64,000 nt of DNA from Gallionellales bacterium GWA2_60_18 (lineage in GTDB: Bacteria; Pseudomonadota; Gammaproteobacteria; Burkholderiales; Gallionellaceae). The translations under genes were made by a program, and so were the position numbers. A model generated the notes under the pieces. The model was not told the origin of the DNA, searched no databases, and saw nothing but the letters and a program-made list of their open reading frames with translations. This document shows, in pieces, positions 55,609 to 64,000 of this stretch (position 1 is its first letter; each line of letters starts with the position of its first letter). The stretch is from contig MGWS01000018.1 in NCBI GenBank assembly GCA_001801105.1, forward strand, positions 52,944 to 116,943. Reading direction: 5' to 3'.

Positions 55609-55710
55609 TTCCGGCGAAGGCCGGAATCCAGTGCATTTATTCAACAGGCAGTTGGTTTTGTCCTGCTTTGCAGGTTTGGTTTTATTGCTGGATTCCGGCC
55701 TTCGCCGGAA
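55609..55710. repeat. Perfect 23-bp inverted repeat between ubiC and ubiA
   Basis: TTCCGGCGAAGGCCGGAATCCAG (55609-55631) is complementary to 55688-55710 without mismatch. The first arm also folds on itself (CCGGCGAAGGCCGG). A small inner hairpin CCTG-CTTTG-CAGG lies in the middle. Confidence 0.8.
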
Positions 55711-55719
55711 TGACGGCGG

Positions 55720-56262
55720 TTATTTGAGGTTCAATATTCCCGGCAAAAACACTTCCGTCACCAGCAGCGGTGCGCCGTGCAGGGTGAACAGCGAACGGCG
55801 TGCCCAGAGCTTGCCCGGTGCTTCATTCAGCGCGGCAGCGGCACTCTGGTACAGCGGGTGATGCGTGCGCAGCGCCTTGAAATGCAGCGGCTGGCGAATC
55901 ACCAGCGGATGGCTGAACAGCAGGCTGCCGAGCGAACGGTTGCCCAAGCCGCGCATCGCCTGCCACGCGTCGCGCAGGTGCTCGCCGGCGCAGGTGCTGT
56001 GCGCGAACACCACGGGCTTGCCATCGGCGAGCAGGAACACTTCGCGCGAATAGGCGAGCCGGTGCGGGGCGATGCCCAGCAAGGCCGCTTCGTCGAACGC
56101 AATGCGCGCCAGGCCGCTACGCAGCGGCTGCACGGCGAAGTGCTCGCAGCGCTGCTGGATGCGCCGCGTCAGCGAGCCATGGTCGTGCAGCCAGGGGCGC
56201 AACGCAGCGCCGCAGTCCAATGACGCGCCATTCCAGAAGCGGTCGGTGGCAAAGAATTTCAT
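55720..56262 (-). CDS. ubiC: Chorismate pyruvate-lyase
   Basis: A 180-residue enzyme splitting chorismate into 4-hydroxybenzoate and pyruvate, the entry to ubiquinone. Recognised by DHGSLTRRIQQRC, YSREVFLLADGKPVVFAHSTC, the GLGNRSLGSLLF segment and a C-terminal ARRSLFTLHGAPLLVTEVFLP. Length is typical. Confidence 0.93.
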   Translation of the reverse strand: MKFFATDRFWNGASLDCGAALRPWLHDHGSLTRRIQQRCEHFAVQPLRSGLARIAFDEAALLGIAPHRLAYSREVFLLADGKPVVFAHSTCAGEHLRDAWQAMRGLGNRSLGSLLFSHPLVIRQPLHFKALRTHHPLYQSAAAALNEAPGKLWARRSLFTLHGAPLLVTEVFLPGILNLK

Positions 56263-56310
56263 CTGAGTTCGAATCGTCCGTTGGAAGTGAGTTGCACGAC
56301 AGCAACCGAT

Positions 56311-56388
56311 TCCCCCCTTTGCAAAAGGGGGGCAAGGGGGGATTTGATGGTTGCAGGGATACAGAAATCCCCCTCGATCCCCCTTTGA
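56311..56388. repeat. C/G-run hairpin cluster between recG and ubiC
   Basis: Two small hairpins, CCCCCCTTT/AAAGGGGGG (56312-56332) and CCCCCTTT/AAAGGGGG (56369-56387), flank a larger stem GGGGGGATTT/AAATCCCCC (56336-56345 with 56355-56363). It could terminate recG transcription or be a mobile repeat. Confidence 0.65.
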
Positions 56389-56412
56389 TAAAGGGGGAGG
56401 CGGTATGTGGGT

Positions 56413-58476
56413 TCAGACGTGCAGAAACTCATGTTTGTTGGCCATCCATCGTTGCAAGTGGGCGCGCGCCGCTTCGGGCTGGGCGCGCAGCAGTTCATCG
56501 GCGGCGAATCGCGCCTGTTCCAGCAATTCCTCGTCTTCGCGGATGTCGGCGAAGCGCAGCATCGCCTCGCCGCTCTGGCGCGCGCCGAGCAATTCGCCGG
56601 GACCGCGCAATTGTAAATCCTGTTGGGCGATGGCGAAGCCGTCATTGCTCTCATAGACGATCTTCAGCCGCGCCAGCGCGAGTTCGGACAGCGGCGGCTG
56701 GTAGAGCAGCACGCACACGCTCTCCGCCGCACCGCGCCCGACCCGGCCGCGCAGCTGGTGCAATTGCGCCAGCCCCATGCGCTCGGCGTGGTCGATTACC
56801 ATCAGGCTGGCATTGGGCACGTCCACGCCGACCTCGATGACGGTGGTGGCGACCAGCAGTTGCAGCTCGCCGGCCTTGAATGCGGCCATCACGCGCGCTT
56901 TTGCGTCGCTGGCGAGTTTGCCGTGCGCTAGGCCGATGCGCAGATCGGGAAAGATCTGGGTGAGCGTGGCGTGGGTCTCCAGCGCGGTCTGCAATTGCAA
57001 TGCCTCCGACTCGTCGATCAGCGGGCATACCCAGTAGGCCTGCCGCCCTTCGAGGCAGGCGCTGCGCACCCGCTCGAACACCTCCTCGCGGCGCGCATCG
57101 CTCACCAGTTTGGTGACCACGGGCGTGCGTCCCGGCGGCAGCTCGTCGATCACCGACACGTCGAGATCGGCGTAATAGCTCATCGCCAGCGTCCTTGGAA
57201 TAGGGGTGGCGCTCATCATCAATTGATGTGGTTCCTTGCCCTTGTTGCGACTGTCATCTTTGGCAACTTGCGTGCCTTTGGCACGCAGCGCCAGCCGCTG
57301 CTGCACGCCGAACTTGTGCTGTTCGTCCACGATGGCGAGGCCGAGTTTGTGGAATTCGACGTTGTGCTGGAACAGCGCGTGCGTGCCGATGGCCAGCGGC
57401 GTCTCGCCCGAGGCGATGCGCTCGACAGCTGCGGCCTTGTCCTTCTTCTTCAGACTGCCGGACAGCCATACCGGCGCGATGGTCAGCGGTTCCAGCCATT
57501 CGCGCAGCTTGAGGTAATGCTGCTCGGCGAGGATCTCGGTGGGCGCCATGAAGGCGACCTGGTAGCCGTTCTCGATGGCCTGTAATGCGGCGAGTGCGGC
57601 GACGACGGTCTTGCCGCTGCCGACATCGCCGAGTAGCAGGCGCTGCATCGGGTGCGGTTGCGCGAGGTCGCGGGCGATCTCGGCATACACTTTCTGCTGC
57701 GCGCGGGTCAGCGCGAACGGCAGGTTGTTGAGCAGGGCATCGGTCAGCCGGTGCTCTGGTGGGAGCGCGGGTGCGCTGCGCTTGCCGCGCTCGCGGTGAT
57801 GCACGCGCATGGAAAGCTGCTGCGCCAGCAGCTCGTCGAACTTGATGCGCCGCCATGCGGCGTGACTGCGCTGTTCCAGGCTGGCGGCGGAGACCTCCGG
57901 TGGCGGATTGTGCAGCAGTTGCAGGCTGGCGGCGAACGGGATCAGCCGCAGCTTTTTCAGCAGCGTCTCCGGCAGCGTATCGTGCAGCGGCAATGTCTCC
58001 AGCGCGTTGACGATCAGCTTGCGCAGGGTGGCCTGCGACAGACCCGCCGTGGTCGGATACACCGGCGTGAGGCTGCTGTTCAGCGGCGTGTCGCCATCCA
58101 CCGCGCGGCATTTCGGGTGCACCATCTCCAGCCCGTAATAGCCCATGCGCGCCTCGCCGACGGCGCGTATCTGCTTGCCGACCGCGAGCTGCTTCTGCTG
58201 GCTGGGGTAGAAATTCAGGAAGCGCAGATACAGCTCGTCACCGTTATCCTGCAAGCGGCACACCAGCGTGCGGCGCGGCCGGAACGCCACTTCGCAGTGG
58301 GTGATGACGCCCTGCACCTGTACCGTCTGGCCGGGCTGCACCGTCTCTATCGGCGCGAGATGGGTCTCGTCCTCATAGCGCAGCGGCAGGTGCAACAGCA
58401 GGTCGGCACGATGGCGGATGCCCAGCTTGGCGAGTCTGGCCAGCGTGGCAGGGGAGATTTTTGCTGGCGCGCTCAA
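56413..58476 (-). CDS. recG: ATP-dependent DNA helicase RecG
   Basis: A 687-residue helicase that reverses stalled forks and processes branched DNA. An N-terminal wedge/OB domain (LLLHLPLRYEDETHL, GVITHCEVAF) precedes Walker A GDVGSGKT, motif II VDEQHKFG, and motifs V/VI VATTVIEVGVDVPNA and HQLRGRVGRG. The start appears to be TTG at 58476, which matches the family N-terminus; no ATG fits. It lies 26 bases after ridA on the same strand. Confidence 0.95.
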   Translation of the reverse strand: MSAPAKISPATLARLAKLGIRHRADLLLHLPLRYEDETHLAPIETVQPGQTVQVQGVITHCEVAFRPRRTLVCRLQDNGDELYLRFLNFYPSQQKQLAVGKQIRAVGEARMGYYGLEMVHPKCRAVDGDTPLNSSLTPVYPTTAGLSQATLRKLIVNALETLPLHDTLPETLLKKLRLIPFAASLQLLHNPPPEVSAASLEQRSHAAWRRIKFDELLAQQLSMRVHHRERGKRSAPALPPEHRLTDALLNNLPFALTRAQQKVYAEIARDLAQPHPMQRLLLGDVGSGKTVVAALAALQAIENGYQVAFMAPTEILAEQHYLKLREWLEPLTIAPVWLSGSLKKKDKAAAVERIASGETPLAIGTHALFQHNVEFHKLGLAIVDEQHKFGVQQRLALRAKGTQVAKDDSRNKGKEPHQLMMSATPIPRTLAMSYYADLDVSVIDELPPGRTPVVTKLVSDARREEVFERVRSACLEGRQAYWVCPLIDESEALQLQTALETHATLTQIFPDLRIGLAHGKLASDAKARVMAAFKAGELQLLVATTVIEVGVDVPNASLMVIDHAERMGLAQLHQLRGRVGRGAAESVCVLLYQPPLSELALARLKIVYESNDGFAIAQQDLQLRGPGELLGARQSGEAMLRFADIREDEELLEQARFAADELLRAQPEAARAHLQRWMANKHEFLHV

Positions 58477-58502
58477 GGGTGCTCTATTGCCGCAAGGCGT
58501 GC

Positions 58503-58889
58503 TTAGTCTTGCAAATACATCACCCCGTCGGCTTCGACCAGCGCGCCGCGCGGCAGTGAAGCGACGCCCACGGCGGCGCGCGCCGGATAGGGCTGGTGGA
58601 AATAGGTCGCCATGATCTCGTTCACCTTGGAGAAGTGGCCGAGGTCGGTGAGGAAGATGTTCAGCTTCACCACGTCGTCCATGCTGCCGCCCGCCGCGAC
58701 CGTGACTGCGCGCAGGTTCTGGAACACGCGGTGGACTTGCGCCTCGATGCCGTCAACCATCTGCATGCTGGTCGGGTCGAGACCGATCTGGCCGGAAAGA
58801 TAGACGGTGTGATCGACGCGCACCGCCTGCGAATAGGTGCCGATCGCGGCGGGCGCGTCGGGTGTCTGAATGATGGTCTTGTTTGCCAT
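58503..58889 (-). CDS. ridA: RidA/YjgF enamine-imine deaminase
   Basis: A 128-residue protein that hydrolyses reactive 2-aminoacrylate and other enamines. Signature [21 protein letters not shown] and the active-site arginine region [14 protein letters not shown] are present. AAGGAGCAGAAC precedes the ATG at 58889. Length is the family norm. Confidence 0.93.
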   Translation of the reverse strand: MANKTIIQTPDAPAAIGTYSQAVRVDHTVYLSGQIGLDPTSMQMVDGIEAQVHRVFQNLRAVTVAAGGSMDDVVKLNIFLTDLGHFSKVNEIMATYFHQPYPARAAVGVASLPRGALVEADGVMYLQD

Positions 58890-58939
58890 GTTCTGCTCCT
58901 TGGAAAAATCAATACCTCGTACATTCTGAAAAACACATG

Positions 58940-59001
58940 GTCCACGGAATACACGGAAATCACAAAAACAGGTATGCATTTTTTCCGTGTATTCCGTGGA
59001 C
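58940..59001. repeat. Perfect 20-bp inverted repeat between pgm and ridA
   Basis: GTCCACGGAATACACGGAAA (58940-58959) is complementary to 58982-59001, with a 22-base A+T-rich centre. It fills much of the gap between ridA and the end of pgm. Confidence 0.8.
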
Positions 59002-59024
59002 AGTGCCTGTCTAATCCATAGTCC

Positions 59025-60677
<1,653 letters not shown>

Positions 60678-60740
60678 TTAGACCTGCTTTTTTATTTCAG
60701 CACACCTTGTCGCCCGTTGCGCGGCCTTTCACGCCGCCGT

Positions 60741-61619
60741 TCAGCGCAGGTTGAGCAGCGGCTTGAAGCCCAGCTTGCCGCGCAAATCCTCCGCGCTGCT
60801 GCGCGCCTCGGCCTGGCTGGCATAGGGCCCGAGATGTACGCGCATCAGCCCATCCCTGGTGAACACGCTGAGCTGCCTGCCGAGGTCGCCCAGTTCGGCG
60901 CGCATCTTCGCCATGAAACCTTCCGCCGCATCCTGCGACTTGAATGCGCCCAGTTGCAGGTAGACGTTGCCGCTCGCCGCCGTTTCGACGCTCTGGGGTG
61001 GCGGGGCGGCGCTGGCCGTTTCCGCTTTTTCCAGCGGTTTGCTCTGCACGGTCTCGGCCTTGGCGATGACCTTGGTGTCGGCGTTGGCGGTCAGGCTCTC
61101 GATCTCGACTTCGGCGCTACCGGTGCCGATCATGCCGAGCTTGTGCGCTGCGGTGTAGGACAGGTCGATCACGCGCTGGTGCAGGAACGGTCCGCGGTCG
61201 TTGACGCGCACCACCACGGACTTGCCGTTGGCCACATTGGTGACGCGCACATAGCTGGGGATAGGCAGGACGGGATGCGCGGCGCTCATGGTGTACATGT
61301 CGTACACCTCACCGCTGGAGGTGCGCTGGCCGTGAAACTTCTTGCCGTACCAGGAGGCGATGCCGCGCTCCCTGAAGTTGCCCGCGACGGTCAGCGGCAT
61401 GTAGTTCTTGCCCAATGCGACATAGGGGCGGTTGGCGAAGCGGTGCAGCGGTTCGCTTTTCGGCACCGCATCCGCTATCGCGTCGAGATCGGTCGGCGCG
61501 TCTGAGCCGGGGCCGTCTCCGGCAAGGTATCCGCCCCCGCTCACGCTGCGTTGCGGCGCGCTGCCGCAGGCGGCAAGCAGCAGCGTTGCCAGAACCAGAA
61601 CCGCGATTTGCTTAACCAT
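60741..61619 (-). CDS. rlpA: Septal ring lytic transglycosylase RlpA
   Basis: A 292-residue lipoprotein that cleaves glycan strands lacking stem peptides. A lipobox LLAAC (Cys18) is followed by the double-psi beta-barrel with ERGIASWYGKKFHGQRTSSGE and VRVNDRGPF (catalytic Asp). A C-terminal SPOR domain (YLQLGAFKSQDAAEGF to VHLGPY) targets it to septal peptidoglycan. ATG at 61619 is chosen because AAGGAG at 61629-61634 abuts another ATG at 61628 with no space. It lies in the mrdA-rodA-rlpA cluster. Confidence 0.92.
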   Translation of the reverse strand: MVKQIAVLVLATLLLAACGSAPQRSVSGGGYLAGDGPGSDAPTDLDAIADAVPKSEPLHRFANRPYVALGKNYMPLTVAGNFRERGIASWYGKKFHGQRTSSGEVYDMYTMSAAHPVLPIPSYVRVTNVANGKSVVVRVNDRGPFLHQRVIDLSYTAAHKLGMIGTGSAEVEIESLTANADTKVIAKAETVQSKPLEKAETASAAPPPQSVETAASGNVYLQLGAFKSQDAAEGFMAKMRAELGDLGRQLSVFTRDGLMRVHLGPYASQAEARSSAEDLRGKLGFKPLLNLR

Positions 61620-61637
61620 ATGTTTCATCTCCTTGCA

Positions 61638-61701
61638 GTCGTTAGTTGGTAGTTGAGGTTGTCGCCGCTATGCGGCGGGTTTTTAACTAGCGACTAACGA
61701 C
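61638..61701. repeat. Inverted heptamer element between rodA and rlpA
   Basis: GTCGTTA then GTTGGTA (61638-61651) on the left and the reverse complement of GTCGTTAGTCGCTAGTT (61685-61701) on the right. They surround a hairpin CGCCGC-TAT-GCGGCG followed by GGTTTTT. The unit is the same as in the array inside murU. Confidence 0.65.
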
Positions 61702-61705
61702 GCCA

Positions 61706-62803
61706 TCAAGTCTTGATCAGCTTCTTGTGCGTCTCGATGCTCATCAGCATACCAAAACCCAGCAACAGGGTCAGCATCGATGTGCCGCCGTAGCTCACCA
61801 GCGGCAGCGGCACGCCGACCACCGGCAGGATGCCGCTGACCATGCCCATGTTGACGAAGGTATAGGTGGCGAAGGTCAGCGTGATGGAGCCTGCCATCAG
61901 GCGCGTGAAATAGGTCGAGGCGTTGGCGGTGATGATGAAGCCGCGCCCGATCACGAAGATGTACAGGGCCAGCAGGATCAGGTTGCCGAGCAACCCGAAT
62001 TCCTCCGACCAGACCGCAAAGATGAAATCGGTGGTGCGTTCCGGCAGGAAGTCGAGATGAGTCTGCGTGCCCTGCAGATAGCCTTTGCCGTGGATGCCGC
62101 CGGAACCCACGGCGATGGTCGCCTGGATGGTGTGATAACCCTTGCCCAGCGCATCCTGCGACGGATCGAACAGCATCAGGATGCGGTGGCGCTGGTAATC
62201 GTGCAGCATCGACCACAGCAACGGCGCGCTGGCCAGCGCGGCAACGAACAAGCCGCCCATCACGCGCCAGCTCAGCCCCGCCAGGAACAGCACGTAAAAG
62301 CCGCTGGCCGAGATCAGCAGCGCTGTTCCCAGGTCGGGCTGGCGCGCGATCAACGCGACCGGCATCAGCAGCAACAGGGTCGCAACGAAATAGTTTCTCA
62401 GTTTGAGCGAGGCTTCGTGTTTCTCGAAGTACCACGCCATCATCAGCGGCACGCCGATCTTCATCAGTTCGGAGGGCTGCACGGTGGCGATACCGAGGTT
62501 GAGCCAGCGCCGCGCGCCGTGGCTGATCTCGCCGAACAGCGCCACGCCGACCAGCAACACCATGCCCAATGCATAGACCGGCACGGCGGTGCGCATCAGG
62601 TAATGCAGCGGCAGGTTGGCGACCAGCCACATGCAGGTCAACCCGACCGCGATATTGGCCAGTTGGCTTAGCGGCTGCCCCCAGCGCGCGCCGTCCGCGC
62701 TGTACAGCGTGATCAGGCTGACCAGCAGCAGCAGGCCGATGCCGAGCAGCAGCACGGGATCGAGATGCGCGATGAAGCGCTGCCACAACTGGCGCCTAGT
62801 CAT
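61706..62803 (-). CDS. rodA: Rod-shape SEDS peptidoglycan glycosyltransferase RodA
   Basis: A 365-residue polytopic membrane protein with about ten helices. SEDS motifs: LGIATVQPSELMKIGVPLMM, ARQPDLGTALLI, and VVGVPLPLVSYGGTSML. It polymerises lipid II with its partner PBP2, encoded immediately upstream by mrdA with an 8-base overlap. Confidence 0.95.
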   Translation of the reverse strand: MTRRQLWQRFIAHLDPVLLLGIGLLLLVSLITLYSADGARWGQPLSQLANIAVGLTCMWLVANLPLHYLMRTAVPVYALGMVLLVGVALFGEISHGARRWLNLGIATVQPSELMKIGVPLMMAWYFEKHEASLKLRNYFVATLLLLMPVALIARQPDLGTALLISASGFYVLFLAGLSWRVMGGLFVAALASAPLLWSMLHDYQRHRILMLFDPSQDALGKGYHTIQATIAVGSGGIHGKGYLQGTQTHLDFLPERTTDFIFAVWSEEFGLLGNLILLALYIFVIGRGFIITANASTYFTRLMAGSITLTFATYTFVNMGMVSGILPVVGVPLPLVSYGGTSMLTLLLGFGMLMSIETHKKLIKT

Positions 62804-64000
62804 GTTCCCCGTCCCCCTCTTCCACCGTTGCCTCCACTGCTTCCACTGCTTCCACTGCTTCCGGAAGCGGCGCCGGCAGCTTGCCGAGCAGATAGTAATC
62901 CATCACCTTGCGCGCGATCGGCGCTGCCGTGCCGCCGCCATGCCCGCCGTTCTCGGCCAGCACCACCAGTGCGATCTTCGGCTGTTCGGCCGGGGCGTAG
63001 GCGATGAACCAAGCGTGGTCGCGGTGGCGCTCGTCGATCTTGCTCTCATCGTATTTCTCGTCCTGCTTCATGCCAATCACTTGCGCCGTGCCGGTCTTGC
63101 CGGCGATGCGGTAGGGCGCCCCGGCGGCGGCATGTGCCGCCGTGCCGCCAGGCTGCGTAACGGCTGCCATTGCGCCCTTCACCAGCGCGAGATGCGCGGG
63201 GTCGATCTTGAGATCGGCTTCCGGCCTGTTTTCGACCGGGCGATTCTCGCCGGTGCGCACGTTGCGCACCTCCCTGACCAGATGCGGCCGGTAACTGATT
63301 CCGTTGTTCGCCAGCGTTGCAGTCGCATGGGTCAGCTGCATCGGCGTCATCAGATTGTAGCCCTGGCCGATGCTCACCGATACGGTGTCGCCGGCATACC
63401 ATTTCTGCTGGTAGCGCTTCATCTTCCATTCCTGCGACGGCAGCAGTCCGGAAGTCTCGCCGGCGAGATCGAGGCCGGTCTTCTTGCCGAAACCGAAACG
63501 CGACAGGTACTCGAAGATCCGGTCGACGCCCAGTTCGGTGCCCAGTCCGTAATAGTAGGTGTCGCACGAGATTACGATGGAGCGGAACATGTCCACGCTG
63601 CCGTGCCCGCCCTTCTTCCAGTCGCGGTACTGGTGGCTGCTACCGGGCAGCGTGAAATAGCCGGGATCGCTGATGGCATGGCCGGGCGCGCGCACCTTGT
63701 AATGCAGCCCTGCCAGCGCCATGAACGGCTTGACGGTGGAGCCGGGCGGATACTGGCCGCGCAGGGCGCGGTTGTTGAGCGGCGTGTCAGGCGAGTTGTT
63801 CAGTTCGTCCCAGCTTTGCGCATCGATGCCGTCGACGAACAAGCTGGGGTCGTAACCCGGCTTGCTGACGAAGGCCAGCACTTCGCCGTTGTTGGGATCG
63901 ATCGCCACCAGCGCGCCGCGATAGTTGCCGAACGCCTGCACGGCGACCTCCTGCAATTTCGCATCGATGCTCAGCACCAGCGTGTTGCCCGATACCGGCG
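62796..64000 (-). CDS. mrdA: Penicillin-binding protein 2, N-terminus outside the window
   Basis: The C-terminal 400 residues of the elongasome transpeptidase. Catalytic PPGSTVKPF (SxxK), SCDTYY (SxN-type) and GKTGTAQV (KTG) are all present. The last 23 residues carry an Ala/Val/Glu tail (PEAVEAVEAVEA) from 9-base tandem repeats, ending EEGDGEHD. The gene continues past base 64000. Confidence 0.94.
   Translation of the reverse strand, partial: PVSGNTLVLSIDAKLQEVAVQAFGNYRGALVAIDPNNGEVLAFVSKPGYDPSLFVDGIDAQSWDELNNSPDTPLNNRALRGQYPPGSTVKPFMALAGLHYKVRAPGHAISDPGYFTLPGSSHQYRDWKKGGHGSVDMFRSIVISCDTYYYGLGTELGVDRIFEYLSRFGFGKKTGLDLAGETSGLLPSQEWKMKRYQQKWYAGDTVSVSIGQGYNLMTPMQLTHATATLANNGISYRPHLVREVRNVRTGENRPVENRPEADLKIDPAHLALVKGAMAAVTQPGGTAAHAAAGAPYRIAGKTGTAQVIGMKQDEKYDESKIDERHRDHAWFIAYAPAEQPKIALVVLAENGGHGGGTAAPIARKVMDYYLLGKLPAPLPEAVEAVEAVEATVEEGDGEHD
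62829..62864. repeat. 9-bp tandem repeat in the mrdA 3' end
   Basis: On the plus strand the unit CTTCCACTG or close variants (CCTCCACTG, CTTCCACTG x2, CTTCCGG) recur about four times, coding for Glu-Ala-Val in the PBP2 tail. Copy number may vary between strains by slippage. Confidence 0.65.

Overview
The window reads as a contiguous piece of a G+C-rich betaproteobacterial chromosome. The gene order pilMNOPQ-aroK-aroB-dgt-gltB-gltD-hemE-priA, the amgK-murU and pepP-ubiH pairs, and an Asp-type (Mg-dependent) HemB fit Nitrosomonadales, plausibly a Gallionellaceae-like organism; the order-level call is inference from gene content and synteny. No rRNA, tRNA, CRISPR array, prophage or intact insertion sequence was seen. 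Most genes are housekeeping, with high coding density and many 1-30 base overlaps between neighbours.

Layout. (1) 1-4.9 kb is an anaerobic block: the 3' end of a probable ubiV, ubiT, nrdD, a separate small gene carrying the glycyl-radical domain of class III ribonucleotide reductase, and nrdG. ubiV and ubiT are separated by a less G+C-rich DUF3800 gene and a large imperfect palindrome. The nrdD promoter carries two NrdR-like boxes 32 bp apart. (2) 4.9-10.4 kb, minus strand: amgK, murU, a small membrane protein, pepP, ubiH and a class III cyclase-FHA fusion. (3) 10.5-20.4 kb, plus strand: lptD-surA-pdxA-rsmA, thiD-thiE-hemL-engB, then hemB behind a structured leader. (4) 20.4-24.1 kb: an orphan gene, a repeat, a nucleotidyltransferase-like gene and mrcA. 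(5) 24.3-43.2 kb, plus strand: pilMNOPQ, aroK, aroB, dgt, gltB, gltD, hemE, priA and an FAD-linked oxidase. (6) 43.3-46.2 kb, minus strand: a LOV-like PAS-GGDEF protein, dsbC and a second ubiquinone-type hydroxylase. (7) 46.2-54.4 kb: dusB-fis, purH, purD, slyX, tsaC, hemF, two methyltransferases and dps. (8) 54.7-64 kb, minus strand: mrdA-rodA-rlpA, pgm, ridA-recG and ubiC-ubiA.

How the genes fit together. Oxygen-dependent (ubiH, the second hydroxylase, hemF) and oxygen-independent (ubiV/ubiT, nrdD/nrdG) versions of quinone, haem and nucleotide steps occur side by side, suggesting life across an oxic-anoxic boundary. Cell-envelope genes (amgK/murU recycling, lptD/surA, mrcA, mrdA/rodA/rlpA) and the complete type IV pilus alignment/secretin operon are the other large themes.

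Non-coding structure. Intergenic spaces hold many palindromic repeats of several unrelated families. Two elements lie inside genes: a heptamer array in murU and a REP-like element in the second ubiquinone hydroxylase, each adding a short low-complexity peptide. Decayed gene ends (HsdR, a second Dps) sit next to intact genes. The most unusual coding features are the split NrdD and a LOV-type sensor whose photoactive cysteine position is tyrosine.
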